From: Kuschelorhynchus macadamiae
Taxonomy: Eukaryota > Arthropoda > Insecta > Coleoptera > Curculionidae
NCBI GenBank assembly: GCA_030620095.1
Contig: JAUTXW010000346.1
Span: 97,001 to 161,000, forward strand
Direction of reading: 5' to 3'
DNA length: 64,000 nucleotides
Shown here piece after piece: positions 34,377-46,628 of this stretch. The position numbers were made by a program, and so were the translations under genes. How positions within the stretch are numbered: the stretch's first letter is position 1; the number at the start of each line of letters is the position of its first letter. The notes beneath the pieces were generated by a model. It had not been told where the DNA came from and made no database searches. It saw only the letters and a program-made list of their open reading frames with translations.

Positions 34377-34889
34377 AAGAATCATAATCAACCAGTAATT
34401 AAATCAAACGTCCAGTGTAATAATTAAAATCCCAGTTCATACTTCACTTTGCGTCGTGTCGAGGAGCGAAGATCAGACGGAATTACAATCGGCCAAGCAA
34501 GAAAAGCTCTGGGAGAAGCGACGTTTTAAGCAACATTGTACTGGAGGACTGCACAGCATCTAACTCCGCACAAGTTTTGGATATTTAGTGAAAGTATTAT
34601 TTACATATATCCTTTTTTCCTTTATCAATTTTTTTCCACAGCTGAATTCTGGTGGGTACGGGTGAGTGTTTGAGAATTAAATTTGAATTTACTTTAAGTT
34701 TGATTTATTTTCAGTCTTTTGTTAATATATATACAGTGCATGCCCTTTTATCTTGTTATAAATAGGTATTTTTTAAGCGAAAATTCGACATTTTGTGAAT
34801 ATTTATGCGATATTTTATGCGAAAATTCGATATAATCTGGGGAATTTCATATTCAATTTATACGTAAACGTTTATAATACGGCAATAAC

Positions 34890-35952
34890 ATGGCAGAAGA
34901 TAATGAAACACTTAAAACTTTAATTGAAAAACGAGCATCAAGTAAGGCAAAGCTTACTTCTTTTGAAAAATACGTAAACTCGTTTAATGGTTTAGAAATT
35001 TCGTAATTAGGGAGAATAAAACAGATTGAACTTAATCAAAGAATAGGTAATGCAGAAAACTTCTTTCATAGCTTTGACAAAATACAAAATGACATCGAGT
35101 GTTTAAGTTCAAATCCCGATGATCAGTTTACTGAACGCGAAAATTTTGAAAATAAATTTTACAAGGTTTTAGCTAAAGCAAAGGATATATCTGAACAATT
35201 TTCAAATTTTGAAAGCGAAGAAGTAAAATCACAAGCCTCTTCTACTCAGTCGAATAAAGCAGTACATGAAGGGGTTAAATTACCTGAAATTAAGCTACCT
35301 AAATTTGATGGGAGATACGAAACTTGGATGGAATTCATATACAAATAAGCGAGATCCAAAAACATCATTATTTGCGGGCATCCTTGGTTGGATCTGCGCC
35401 GCTGGTAATACAGTCTCTCGAATTTAGTGCGGGTAACTACGCGATAGCCTGGAGCACGTTGTGTGACAGATTTAACAATAAGCAATTATTGATTCAAAAC
35501 CATTTAAAATCTATTTTTCAACTGGAAAATATTAGTTTAGCTACGGCTTGTAAAATTTGACATTTATACGAAAGTTTATTTAAGCATTTAAACAGTTTAA
35601 AATCGCTTGGAGATTCTGTAGATTCTTGGAGTACACTCCTAATATATATTATCACGAATAAATTAGACAAAAATTCGGCCCAGGAATGGGAAAAGTTTAA
35701 ATTGCATTATGATGAAGTAACATTAGAGTTATTCAAAGAATTAAATAATAATAATAATAATAAAAAGAGAGCGAATTTATTAGAGACGTTAGAATTAAAT
35801 TCAGAGCAATTTTTAAACGAAAAAAAGAAAAACGACGTACGAAAATCATATCAAAATACAAATAAATCATTGAAGCATAACAATTTTCATTCACGCGGGT
35901 TTTTGAGCTACACAAATGTTCCGGAATCCTCGAAACCCAAGACCCTTTGTTA
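34890..35952 (+). pseudogene. BEL/Pao gag
   Basis: ATG at 34890 opens MAEDNETLKTLIEKR. An in-frame stop follows at 35004-35006. The DUF1759-type region shows VKLPEIKLPKFDGRYETW (about 35270-35330), then a deletion and frameshift at about 35345. Gag resumes with YAIAWSTLCDRFNNK and runs to about 35950. Gag would form the particle shell. Breaks rule out a functional product. Confidence 0.85.
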
Positions 35953-35959
35953 GAATTGA

Positions 35960-36172
35960 AGAACATAGTTTATATTATTGTCCCGAATTTTTAAAGTTAG
36001 GTATTAAAAATCGAATAGCGAAAGTAAAAGAATTAAATTTATGTACTAACTGTCTAAAAACAAATCATTTTGCAAAAGATTCTAAATGGTCAGGATGTGA
36101 ACAGTGTGGCGACAAACATAATAGTATTTTACACGTCTTCGAGCACAGTAGCGCACTTATGTCAAGATATTA
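35960..36172 (+). pseudogene. BEL/Pao gag C-terminal Cys-rich region
   Basis: Reads YYCPEFLKLGIKNR, LNLCTNCLKTNHFAKD and CEQCGDKHNSILH, the zinc-knuckle region of BEL/Pao polyproteins. The frame changes to the protease at about 36140. Confidence 0.8.
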
Positions 36173-36179
36173 ATAACAC

Positions 36180-36753
36180 GGAAAATACTCAAAATGATAA
36201 CTCGACATGCGAATTAAGTGAAATAAACCTGGCAAATTGTACATTAGCCACGTCAGAGAATTCAATCTTGTCTACTGCCAGGGTTGTTGTGCATAACAAG
36301 CACGATAATAAAATATTCATTACAGCTAGGTTGCTACTCGATTGTGGCTCCGAAAGTAGTTTTATCACGTCGAAATTATGCGAAAAATTAAAATTAACCA
36401 AGACCAAAATAAATTTAGCCGTCTCTGGCATAAGCGACAGCATTTCTTACGCAAATTACAAATGTAACATTGTTATTCGATCATTAAACGGTAGTTTTTC
36501 ATATGATTTATCATGTTTTGTTCTAGATAAAATTACTTCATTTATTCCACATAGTCCTGTTAATATTCAACATTTAAATATTCCAGCAGATATTTGTTTA
36601 GCGTATCCTGACTTTAACATTCCGCAGCCTATCGATATTTTAGTAGGTGCTAATGCGTTTTGGCACATATTAACAGTTGGCAAACTCAGCTTAGGGTTGC
36701 CAGATCCTATTTTACATAACACACATTTGGGTTGGGGGTATTGGTCTACCTAG
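36180..36753 (+). pseudogene. BEL/Pao aspartic protease (DUF1758-like)
   Basis: ARLLLDCGSESSFITSKLC (about 36327-36383) contains the DCGS form of the retroviral-type protease active site usual for BEL/Pao. GANAFWHIL and THLGWGYW follow before the frame ends. It would process the polyprotein. The frame is open here but separated from gag and RT by shifts. Confidence 0.85.
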
Positions 36754-37904
36754 CAACAATAAAACCGAAATGAAGTCGCACTGTAATTTAAGTAAAACTA
36801 TTTCCATTCAAGATCAGCTCGCAAAATTTTGGGAAATAGAACAAGTCGATACAAAAAATGTTTGGTGGATCGAAGAGCAAGCTTGAGAGGATCATTTTAC
36901 TAAGCACGTACGTCATAATCAAAATTTACGTAATCTTTACACGGATTTTCTCAATGAGTGTGAGCAGCTTGGTCATATGACGGATATGACTGAAAAAATA
37001 CAAAGTGATTGTCCAGAATATTACATGCTGCATCACGGCGTGTTAAAGGAGTCCACTCTCACTAGTAAACTCCGCGTTGTTTTCGATGCCTCGTGTGCAA
37101 CATCCACCGGTCTCTCTTTAAATGACCTTCAAATGACCGGGCCCATTATCCAGCAGGATATATTGTCATTCATATTGCGCTTTCGCACTCGTCGTATAGT
37201 GTTGTGTAGCGATGTAAAAAAAAATGTATAGACAAGTTCTCGTAAAACCAGAGCAACGCAAGTTACAAAAGATTTTATGGCGTTCCGATCCGAACGATAA
37301 TATTAGAACATTTGAACTTAATACGGTAACTTACGGAACAACGGCGGCTTCATTTTTGGCAATTCGTTGCCTACATGAAATCGCAAATGAGTGCGAAAAT
37401 GAATTACCTATCATTGCAGATATCATACGGAAAGACATGTACGTGGACGATCTTGTAACATGCGTTGATACAGTGGAAGAGGCAAAATTTGTCTGTCAAA
37501 ATATTACTCGAGTATTAATTAAACACGGATTCGAACTCAGAAAATGGAAATCGAATGATAAATTGCAAGGAATGAGCGTCGAAAACATTCCTAACTTAAT
37601 TGAATTTTCTGACAAGGATCAAAGCAGCAAAACGTTAGGGTTATCTTGGGATTGCGATCGCGATATTTGAACCTATACAGTTAACAATATAAACGTAAGC
37701 GTAAATCCAAATGAAATTACGAAACGAACTATTCTTTCTCGCATCGCGACTATTTTTGACCCGCTCGGTCTTATAAGCCCCTGTATTATAATAGTTAAGA
37801 TATTATTGCAAAGGCTTTGGTCAGAAAATTTAACCTGGGATCAACCAGTTCCCGCTCAAATTCGAAAATTATGGTTAGAATGGTTATATTTGCAAAATAG
37901 TCAA
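36754..37904 (+). pseudogene. BEL/Pao reverse transcriptase and connection
   Basis: 36780-36890 reads QDQLAKFWEIEQVD, then a stop and a small deletion. From 36900 on: YYMLHHGVLKES, KLRVVFDASC (RT motif), LNDLQMTGP, then after a +1 shift in an A-run at about 37220 MYRQVLVKPEQR, TYGTTAASFLAIR and MYVDDLVTC (37437-37463), the catalytic YVDD. FDPLGLISP at about 37755 is the BEL connection motif. The frame is cut at 37904 by LINE C. Confidence 0.9.
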
Positions 37905-38313
37905 GCAAGAGTGGTCAAAAAAGATAAATTGTGTGTTTGTTTACATTGTTTTGACTCAAAAAATTTCAAATTCCAAGTAAGCTAAATTAGTGTATATGGT
38001 CTAATTACCTGGATAATAACATAATTATTTTATGGAAATAAGGATAACAGGGGGTAACAGGAATTTAAAAAATAAAATACTTTAAACCGCACCATAAACA
38101 TTGCATCGGGTTCCGGCCAAACGTCAAACTATTTTGAGGTTAGATTCAAATGTTCAAATCTGTCTACTCTTTTTTGTTTTATTTCCTGCGGGCTTTGGCT
38201 GCAAAGATCCCCCTCAAGCCAGCTCACGAAGAATTCTGCACAGATACGCCCATCGACCCCGAACATTGAATCGAGTAAGCGGATGAGGTAGGGGCTACAC
38301 AGACTATACGAAA
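37905..38313 (+). other. LINE C 5' UTR
   Basis: No long frame; leads to the ORF1 ATG at 38314. Confidence 0.6.
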
Positions 38314-39950
38314 ATGGATAGGCAAGCCTTGGGAAAGTTTGACTGCTGTAAAAAGGATATGTCCTGCTACTACTGTGTGGCATGCAAAAAAATACTGCAC
38401 AGGAGTTGTACAGATAGAAGACCAATAACAATAATTAAGAACAAAAAAATCTACTGTAGTGACTTCTGCAAGTCTTCATATAATGATAGAGAAAAGGGCG
38501 AAACCGATGAAATCATTGAACTACGAGGAATGATCGCTGAGCAACAAAACGAAATTAATGATGCAACCACAGCACTTCAACGAGCAAAAAGAAACTCTGT
38601 AGCAATTGAAAGTGCTGCGGAAGAACACAGTGAGAAATACAAAGAGCTTATAAAAAGCATGGAAAAGAAAATAGAAGATTTGAGAAAAATATCTGAAACC
38701 GAACAATTGAAAAACCAGCAAATGTGAAAAACCAAGCGGACAAACTAGATGAATATAAACAATACTGCAAGAAACAAGAAAAAAAGTTAGCGAAAGAAAG
38801 AAAGGGTAGAGAAAGTGCCGAAAATTTAACTAATCAGGTCAAAATGGAAAATAATGAAATGAAAAGAAAAGTGCTAGAACTTGAGTAGAATATAGAGCGA
38901 TTAAAGCACCTAGAGGAACAAAATAGAAAACAGGAGGAGAGAATAAAACATCTAGAGGAACATATTGCATTGTTGGAATTGTCATCCAGGATAAGACCTC
39001 CACTGAATGAAACAAATGCAAATACTAAGGAATGCAAACAGAGGTTAGAAGGAGAACAAAACTTGATGAAGGAGGTGCAACAGACAATAGAAATACTACT
39101 GGAAGAAAAAAGTACACTTCAAGGAGAAATTAATAGATTTAAAGAAGATCAAAAAAAGATAGATAAAGAAAAAAATAAAGTTCTTAGAGAAAAGATATCT
39201 GAACTAGAAAAAAAAGCCACTGCGGAATATTCTGAAAGAACAAAATGTCAAAACGATTTTAAAGCACAAGTCGAAGCTTTGAAACAGAAAATCAACGAAC
39301 AACAAAAGCAATTAACGGAAGCAAACGACTTAAAAGACACTCACATGAAAACCATAGCAAACTTAAAAAGTCAAATAAAAGATCTGACTGTCATTCAAGC
39401 AAACGGTCAGAGTGAAAATGAAAAAATAAACACCACTAGTAAACCACCGGTACACAAGAGGCCTCAAGTACTTTTGCTTGGTGGATCAAACGGTCACAAC
39501 AACGGGAAAATTTTTAAGTCTATTATGAAGGCTGACTTCGACACAAATTGCCAGTATAACAAGACAAATATTTTTGAAGACATGACATCGTCGTACAGAA
39601 AAAGTACCAACAACTTTACTAAAAGCGACTATGTTATAATATTTAGCACTACAGAAAATGTAAGAATAGGAAAGTCTATCAAAAGAACCTACATAAATGA
39701 CATACTGGAGTACAGGGTTCTAAGTTATATCTGCAGCAACTACATAAATAAAAGAACTGTGGCAACTCTAACAGAGCAGCAAAATTTCATCACCCAAAAC
39801 AATATTACCTACGAAAACTTACTAGAAAGGGCTTCGACTCAAGGTAATCAAGAGACTACCAATGACAATTTTGAGCAAGACATGGTGGAAAAGGAAAACA
39901 CATATAATTTTTTATACCCCCGACTGTCACAATTAATAACGGAGAACTGA
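38314..39950 (+). pseudogene. LINE C ORF1: PHD-like finger, long coiled coil, esterase-like end
   Basis: ATG at 38314 opens MDRQALGKFDCCKKDMSC. Cys/His spacing CCxxxxxCxxCxxCxxxxHxxC with a later YCSDFC gives a PHD-like finger (residues 9-52). A very long Lys/Glu-rich coiled coil spans about 38460-39420. The C-terminal part has VLLLGGSNGHNNGKI and SDYVIIFSTTENV, positions where SGNH esterases have GDS and GTND motifs. Breaks: a frameshift near 38720 and TAG at 38886-38888. Same plan as LINE A ORF1 but very diverged. Confidence 0.75.
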
Positions 39951-39961
39951 CAAAACATCAA

Positions 39962-42766
39962 TGGGGCAAGCTCTTTGTTTACCATATTAATATTCAAAAC
40001 ATCGCTAATAAACTCAACCTGTTAGAAGCTTTATGCAAAGAAAAGTCTCCTCACATCCTCTGTGTATCAGAAATATGGATAAACAATGATGCAGCGACAA
40101 GTATGAATATCCCAGAATATACCCTACAAACGTTCTTCTGTCGTAGTGCGCATTTACATGGAGGGACTGCAATCTACACAAACAATAATCTAACTGCCAA
40201 GCCAATTGAAACAGTAAAGAGTTTTGCTGTGGAGATGCAAATAGAATGCTGTGGAATAGAGATAATTCTAGAATCATTAAAAATAATGGGAATAACCTCA
40301 GGAAGTATCGAGACATTTTTGAATCAAACATCTAGTCTCATTGAGTATTGTTTAAATAGGTGTGCAAAGGTAATTATATGTGGGGACTTAAACATCAATA
40401 GTCTGAAAAAAGAAGACTACTCTTTTAAACTCTTAATGAACTTATTCGACTCATTCGAACTAAAGAACCCCTGTACTGGACCAACAAGAATTTTCACATC
40501 GACGCCGGCGGGCAAAACTTCAAGTACATCAATTGACTACATGATAACGAACATTGACGACAGCTTAATACAGAATACAATATCGGAACCTCACCTATCA
40601 CATCACACACTACTACAGGAACTACTGATTAGTATCAGTCCACAAGGAAATCCCATTGAAAACACAAAAATATACAAAAGAATCCTAACAAAGAAAAATC
40701 TGAGTGATCTGAAACATGGGATAAGACAAGAAGACTGGAATGGTATCCAAGTATCAAACATTGATTCTGCCTTTGAATTCTTCTTACAGGGCTTTGTTTG
40801 GCATCTCGATGCAACGTGTCCAAGAAAACAAATAATGTATCAAAAATTGCATAACTGGTATACTGCCGAGCTAAGACAAGATAAAGAAAAATTATATGCC
40901 CTGTATTTACTGACTAGGCAGACGGAAGATGAAAACATTTACCAACTGTACAAGGAACAGAAAAAGGAATACAGAAAATCAGTCACTAAAGCCAAGGTAA
41001 ACTTCAACAAACAGCGTATAATGAACTCGGAAAATACGACGAGGCAAATGTGGGCTATAGTCAATGAAGAGCTGGGAAGAGTCAAAGAAGCCAAGCCAAT
41101 ACATCTCAAAGTGAATGGGGAAATGATTACCGAGCAAAGTAGAGTGGTTGATGAATTTGGTATGTTTTTTTCAACTGTGGCGGAGAGCACAATAAGGCAG
41201 CACTTTGGAAGCACAAACGATGGCAGCACACCTACTACATCTGATCTGCAACCAAATAGTATATTTTTGGAATCTGTGACAAAGATTGAGGTCGAGAGCA
41301 TTATCAAAAATCTGAAGAACAAAAAGTCAATGGGTACCGACGATATTCCTATTAAAGCACTAAAAGCAGTGTGCAGTGAAATTTCCCAGCCACTTTAAAT
41401 GTTAATTAACCAATCAATGGAATCGGGAAAATTTCCGAAGGCACTAAAAGCGGCTAAAATAATCCCGCTATACAAGAAGGGTGACCCTACAAACATCGAC
41501 AACTATAGACCGGTGTCAGTTCTGAGTGCTTTCTCAAAAATATTTGAAAGAGTCATTTACAACAGACTTGTTAACTTTTTAGATACGTTTAATTTATTCT
41601 GCAAGCAACAACACGGCTTTAGAAGCGGAAGATCCACTGAGACAGCAGCAATCGAACTAGTAGATTTTATACACCAAGAACTAGAATCAGGACATGTTGT
41701 GGCGGGACTCTTTTTCGACTTATCAGAGGCTTTTGATAGCCTCAATCTCAAATTTGTCCATCATAAACTTTACCAACTGGGTATAAGGGGAAATGCTCTG
41801 GCTCTTTTGATGTCATTCTTGGAGCAGAGGCAGATCATTGTACAGCTCGACAGTTGCAGATCGGAGCAATACGAAATAAATATTGGAGCAGCACAGGGCT
41901 CGGTTTTGGCACCGCTCATTTTCATCTTGTTCATCAAGGACTTATCCCTACCAGGTGCTACCATCAAGTTCGCTGATGATACATCTGTTGGCGTGTCGGC
42001 GGCAAATGAGGACTTCCTTCTACAGAGTATTTCAGTAGTATGCGACAGCATGAGTCAGTGGTGTGCCCAAAATAGACTGATCCTCAACAAGGAAAAGACT
42101 GTTACAGTTCACTTTTATAGTTTGAAGTAAAAAGCATATATAGAGGACTGTGCTGATGTGGTGAAATTTTTGGGTTCTTACCTCGATTCAAAAAGTAGTT
42201 GGTGTCACCAAATAGATCACATTTGCTCAGGGCTCAGTAGGGCATATTTTGCTATATTAAAACTAAAACAAACCATTCCCGCAGATATGCTTCTGAACTC
42301 TTATTATGCCTTAGCTTACCATTATCTGACTTATAATATCATCCTCTGGGGTCAAGCTACCGATATCAGTAGAATTTTTATAGCTCAGAAGCGCATTATA
42401 ACATTGATATTTGGGCTAAAGCCACTTGAAACCTGTAGAGTCACTTTCCAAAGGTACAACATCTTAACTGTTGCATCAATATATATATTCAAATGTGCTC
42501 TATATGTAATTTCCAACAAGGAGAAATTCATGCAAAATCAGAATTATCACAATTACCCAACACGGAATGCATCTGCGTTAGTCGTGCCAAATCATAGAAC
42601 ATCGCTCTTTGAAAAATCTCCACGGTACGCATGTATAAAGATTTATAACCACATACCTGATGCTTGTCAAACATCAACTGTCCAATTTAGGAAAAAGCTG
42701 CGGAAGTACCTTTCTGAGAAGGCCTTTTACTGTTTGAAGGACTTTTGGAACCTCAACAATAAATAA
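39962..42766 (+). pseudogene. LINE C ORF2: APE endonuclease and RT, two nonsense codons
   Basis: One frame throughout, broken only by TAA at 41396-41398 and 42128-42130. Endonuclease: VYHINIQNIANKL, CVSEIWI, HGGTAIYTNN, VIICGDLNINS, TSIDYMITN and LSHHTLL. RT: MGTDDIPIKALK, YKKGDPTNIDNYRPVSVLS, GLFFDLSEAFDSL (motif A), AAQGSVLAPLIF (motif B), IKFADDTSV (catalytic FADD), then the C-terminal domain to LNNK. About 935 codons, the normal size for the group. It overlaps the end of ORF1 slightly and has no obvious ATG at its beginning. Confidence 0.9.
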
Positions 42767-43091
42767 TGTATATGTACTGTTTGTTGGAGACTTTATGTGG
42801 ATAAAACTGTGCTGTACTCTTACTCTGTTTTTTTCTTTTTTTGTTTTTTTCATTTTGTATTCTGTATTTGTGATATGTTTACTACGTTTATACACTTTTA
42901 CGCTATATACAATTTTATAAGTTTTACAATTCTAGACGATATGATTTTATGACAAGTTTGTACCTATTTTAATTTTTTTTTTGTTTTACATTTTAGAGTT
43001 TAAATATACTATTTAAGAGTTGACCTGTTCAATGTCATCTATTTTGATCTTGTGTGAACTAATAAAGAGAATTTGAGAATTTGAATTTGAA
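42767..43091 (+). other. LINE C 3' UTR and tail
   Basis: T-rich 3' UTR, AATAAAG at about 43059, then GAGAATTTGAATTTGAA tail joined to BEL pol. Confidence 0.8.
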
Positions 43092-44060
43092 TCAGAGCTT
43101 AACCAATTGAATCATTTTAAAATTCCACGACATGTAATAACTCTCAATTGGGTAGATATTTCTCTGCTTGGTTTTGCTGATGCGTGCAAAACCAGCTACG
43201 GAGCATGTATTTACGTCGTGTCTATGAACTCGTGCGGTCTAAGAAATTAAAATTTGATATGTGCGAAATCCAAGGTGGCTCCCGTTAAGCCCCTGACCAT
43301 GCCAAGACTCGAACTGTCAGCCGCATTATTATTATCGCAACTTATCTCTAAAACATTGACTTCAATAAATATTAATCCAAGTGACGTAATTTGTTGGTCA
43401 GATTCAACAATCGTTTTGGGATGGATTAAAATGTCTCCTAATTTATTAAAGCCCTTTGTCGCGAACAGAGTGGTTGACATCCAACAATTAACTGGTAGTT
43501 TTAAATGCAGCAGATATTGTATCGCGTGGACTCAGTCCTATGAAGTTAATAGGTTCAAACATGTGGTTTCATGGACCACCGTGGTTATTAGACGATGCAT
43601 TAAACTGGCCTAATATTACAGACATTAAAGTTGCCTTACCCGAAATTAGAAAACCATGTTTAAGCTTGATAGCAGTAGCTAAGCTTAATTTTCCGATTGA
43701 ACGTTTCTCAAGTCTTAATAAACTTAAACGCGTTTTAGCTTGGGTTTTAAGATTTTCAAACAATAGTAAACTTAATTCTGAACTAAGAAAATTTACGCCT
43801 TTAAAAGTAGACGAACTTAATGAAAGTTTTAATATTCTTATTAAAATATCACAGCAGGAATCTTTTTTTGATGATTATCAAATGCTTAGTAAAAAAAAAA
43901 CCGGTTACATCCAAACAGTAAAATCTTAAGCTTACATCCATTTATAGACCCTCAAGGAAATTTGCGTGTTGGCAGATTAACGAATTCAAATTACGATTTT
44001 TCCAAAAAATATCCGATATTATTGTCACAAGTCAATTACTCCATGCTGGCCCCCAATTAT
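43092..44060 (+). pseudogene. BEL/Pao RNase H and integrase zinc-binding region
   Basis: Continues pol after LINE C: SLLGFADACKTSYGACIY (about 43165), VAPVKPLTMPRLELSAALLL and ICWSDSTIVLGWI (43270-43430) form the RNase H block. A shift at about 43540 leads to a long linker and then LSLHPFIDPQGNLRVGRL at about 43927-43980, the usual BEL lead-in to the integrase. Confidence 0.85.
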
Positions 44061-44688
44061 TGTTGGCAAGTATCAGAGATAAATTTTGGTCAGTATCGGG
44101 TCGAAATATTTCAAGGAAAATTGTTCGGAATTGTGTTAAGTCTTCAAGATACAATATTAAAGAAATTGAGCCAATCATGGGTGACTTGCCTGAGGCGCGC
44201 ATTCAACCAATGACGCCTTTTACAATAGTCGGAGTGGATTATGCGGGTCCATTTCTTATGAAAGATAAACGTGGTGTGTACGAGGGTGTAAAACCATCAA
44301 ATGTTGAGTCGCTTTATTTGTTTGTTTTGTCACTCGCGCCATTCATGTTGAGCTTGTTCTGTCTTTAAATGCTGATGATTTTCTTCAAGCTTTCAATAGA
44401 TTTATTAGTAGACGCGGTAAACCATTAGAAGTTTTTTCCGATAATGGCTCTAATTTCGTCAGGGCTAACCGGGACTTAAAAGAAATGGGTCTCTTTCTTA
44501 AAAATAAAGAAAACCAATACAAAATTAGTGACAATGTATCTAATTTAGGTATCAAATGGAACTTTATACCTACAAATTCTCCTCATTTTGCAGGAATATG
44601 GGAGGCCGGGGTCAAGAGCTTAAAGTATCACCTAAAACGAGTACTTGGCAACAATAGTTTATTCTCTTTTGATTTTCAAACCTAACTG
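44061..44688 (+). pseudogene. BEL/Pao integrase core
   Basis: GVDYAGPF (about 44230), FSDNGSNF (about 44437) and GIWEAGVKSLK (about 44600) supply all three D, D and E catalytic positions. Frameshifts occur near 44300 and a stop at 44683-44685. It would join element cDNA to the genome. Confidence 0.88.
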
Positions 44689-45144
44689 GTGCGCATCGAA
44701 TCGGTTTTAAACTCCCGCCCTATCACTCCCCTTACTCACGATCCTGGCGATCTGTCCTGCCTCACACCAGGCCATTTCCTAGTAGGCAAGACCCTCGAAT
44801 CAGTACGAGAACCTGCAGTATGCGGCATTCAAGAAAATCGACTGAGCCAATACCAGTTATTGCAAAAACTCTATGAGCACATAAGTGAGCTTCAACAACG
44901 GTGTAAGTGGAAAAAGAGCAAGGGTGCCGTAGAAGTTGGTCAGCTCGTACTTGTCAAAGACAACAATCTACCCCCTTCAAAATGGCGACTAGGTCGAATC
45001 CTTAACCTAGTGAAGGGAAACGATGGAATTGCGCGTGTTGCAAATTTAAAGACCGCCGAAGGTGTTATTTCGAGAGGTCTAGTTAGATTATGCCCTCTTC
45101 CCGTTGAAAGCAAGACTTCTAAGGCCGGGGATGTTTGTGCCTAA
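44689..45144 (+). pseudogene. BEL/Pao C-terminal domain (DUF5641-like)
   Basis: VLNSRPITPLTHDPGDLSC, TPGHFLVG, WRLGRI and LVRLCPLP are the hallmarks of the domain that closes BEL/Pao integrases. The frame runs into the 3' LTR (from 45132). Confidence 0.88.
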
Positions 45145-45336
45145 TGCAACCCTGGACGCCCGACAAGACCCCAATGCAAGGCAGCGCGGCGAAAAGAAGC
45201 ATTCCCATAGAAGTCAAGTCGCAATGAAGACGTTATAATTTGTTGTTGTTTTTCTTTCAATGTTAAAACTTATTTTTATTAAAAATGAGTGTTATAAACG
45301 AATCCAGCATTTTAATACAGTTCCACTACACGTACA
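45132..45336 (+). repeat. BEL/Pao 3' LTR
   Basis: Starts TGTTTGTGCCTAATGC and ends CCACTACACGTACA. Preceded by a purine-rich AAGGCCGGGGA stretch (45121-45131) that fits a polypurine tract. Confidence 0.92.
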
Positions 45337-45341
45337 AATAT

Positions 45342-45616
45342 TTGTTGTCGTTTGACAATTACCTACTAAAATAGTATTTATTTATTATAGTAATTATAAT
45401 AATTATTAAACTAATAATCATGTCGGGGCGATTAAATTACACACACGAGGAATTCTTGAATTTGTTTATTATCTATGGGGAATCTAACAGAGTTTTAACA
45501 AGAAAATGGCAGATATTTGCTGATAGATATCCAGATAAACAGAAACCGTCACCGAACAGCGTTAAACAAATGTTGGAAAACTATAAAAATGTTGAAACCG
45601 TGAAGACAAAAGTTAA
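45342..45616 (+). pseudogene. Mariner copy 1, N-terminal transposase
   Basis: ATG at 45420 gives GRLNYTHEEFLNLFIIYGES and PSPNSVKQMLENYKN, the first helix-turn-helix (DUF4817-like) of an insect mariner transposase. The frame is homologous to copy 2 over 66 residues (52 identical by my count) and stops where copy 2 begins in the opposite direction. The catalytic domain is absent. Confidence 0.82.
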
Positions 45617-45970
45617 TTAAAGAAAGCCACCTTGTACTTCCAAACTTTTTTCGCATCTCCGAATAAATCCCTCGCGTCCCTTACCCTGGCCATACAGTCC
45701 TCTTTCGTTGTTAACTGGATTAAAATAAACCATTCCTTTTATCGCTCCCCATATAAAATAGTATAAGACTGTCAGATCGGGGGAACGAGGAGGCCACAGG
45801 AAAGGTCCATTGTTGGCAATCCACTTGTCGTAAAACGTAGCTTGTAAAAAGCTTGTAAAAGTGTGGTAGGGCGCCATCGTGTTGGTAGAAAATTTGACTA
45901 TGTTCTGCCAAAGGTAAATTACTTAAATATTCGTTGTCCAACTCTTCAAGAATATTCAGATATCTTTCTC
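45617..45970 (-). pseudogene. Mariner copy 2 transposase, C-terminal part
   Basis: Reads ERYLNILEELDNEYL, FYQHDGALPHF (second catalytic Asp) and, after a frameshift near 45850, WPPRSPDLTVL (third Asp) with YFIWGAIKGMVY. It ends at GG of the usual C-terminal motif. Confidence 0.82.
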
Positions 45971-46427
45971 CTACAAAAGTTTATAGCCATAATTTTATGG
46001 AAAGAAATGCTTTGATAATATTCATCGATTTATTGATTTAAGAAAAAACAAAATACATCAAAATTCAATTAATTTAATCTGAAGAGTGCTCAATAAAAAA
46101 AGAAGGTTTGGTATTTTATGACTTTCTAAAGTACCCTGTATAAATAGCTGGTAAATATATAACTAAAGATAACTTTCCTATAAAACTTGGGACGATATAT
46201 TTTTTTAGATATGATGTGTGACGGTATGAGGACCAGTATTTGTATGAAGTAGTGTAGTGTGACCTGTATAAATAATTTAATTTAATTTATTTATGTAATA
46301 ATATTTACTAAATGATTTATCTAATTTTGGATTGACGCTAAAATGATAAAAAAAATTATTGTAATATTACCTAAATGGATGATTTTTCATTAAAAAAGTC
46401 CTTGTGTTTAGGTAATGTATAACTTAC
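45971..46427 (-). other. 457-bp GT-AG intron-like insertion in mariner
   Basis: On the minus strand it starts GTAAGT after ...TTGAATG and ends TTTTGTAG before GAGAAAGATATC. Removing it joins NLNG to ERYLNIL exactly, in frame (phase 1). Inside it contains TACAGGGTACTTTAGAAAG-like sequence that resembles a TE end. No short direct repeats flank it. Confidence 0.6.
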
Positions 46428-46628
46428 CATTCAAATTTTCTTCGTAAAAATTCAGTTTTATTATTCCATCGTTCCTTACTCAAAATACATTAAATTGTCA
46501 GGATTCTTGAAAGTTCCGCGATCTTACTGCATAAGGATTCGAATTACTCCAAAAATGGGAATTGTGTCTATTGAAAAGGCCATTTTTAGTAAATTTTGCT
46601 TCATCGGTCCAAATTATATTGTCCAAAA
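46428..46628 (-). pseudogene. Mariner copy 2 transposase, first catalytic motif
   Basis: NIIWTDEAKFTKNGLFNRHN (WTDE holds the first catalytic Asp) and SNPYAVRSRNFQES. Trp codons have become TGA near 46490, so it is inactive. Confidence 0.85.

Larger units (their letters stand above)
37905..43091 (+). mobile_element. LINE C, CR1/Jockey-like, nearly intact
   Basis: About 5.19 kb with 5' UTR, ORF1 (38314-39950), ORF2 (39962-42766), 3' UTR and a GAATTT-type tail (about 43069-43091). It lies in BEL pol between the connection and RNase H. Flanks share only a short TCA, so the TSD is uncertain by a few bases. ORF1 has one frameshift and one stop, ORF2 only two stops. Confidence 0.88.
34152..45336 (+). 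mobile_element. BEL/Pao LTR retrotransposon
   Basis: An 11185-bp span with 205-bp LTRs (34152-34356, 45132-45336) differing at about 9 sites (about 95.6% identical) and a 5-bp TSD AATAT (34147-34151, 45337-45341). Domain order gag, protease, RT, RNase H, integrase, DUF5641 is typical of BEL/Pao. About 5.2 kb of the span is the inserted LINE C, leaving about 6 kb. Stops and small deletions inactivate it. It sits within mariner copy 1, so it is younger than that mariner. Confidence 0.93.
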
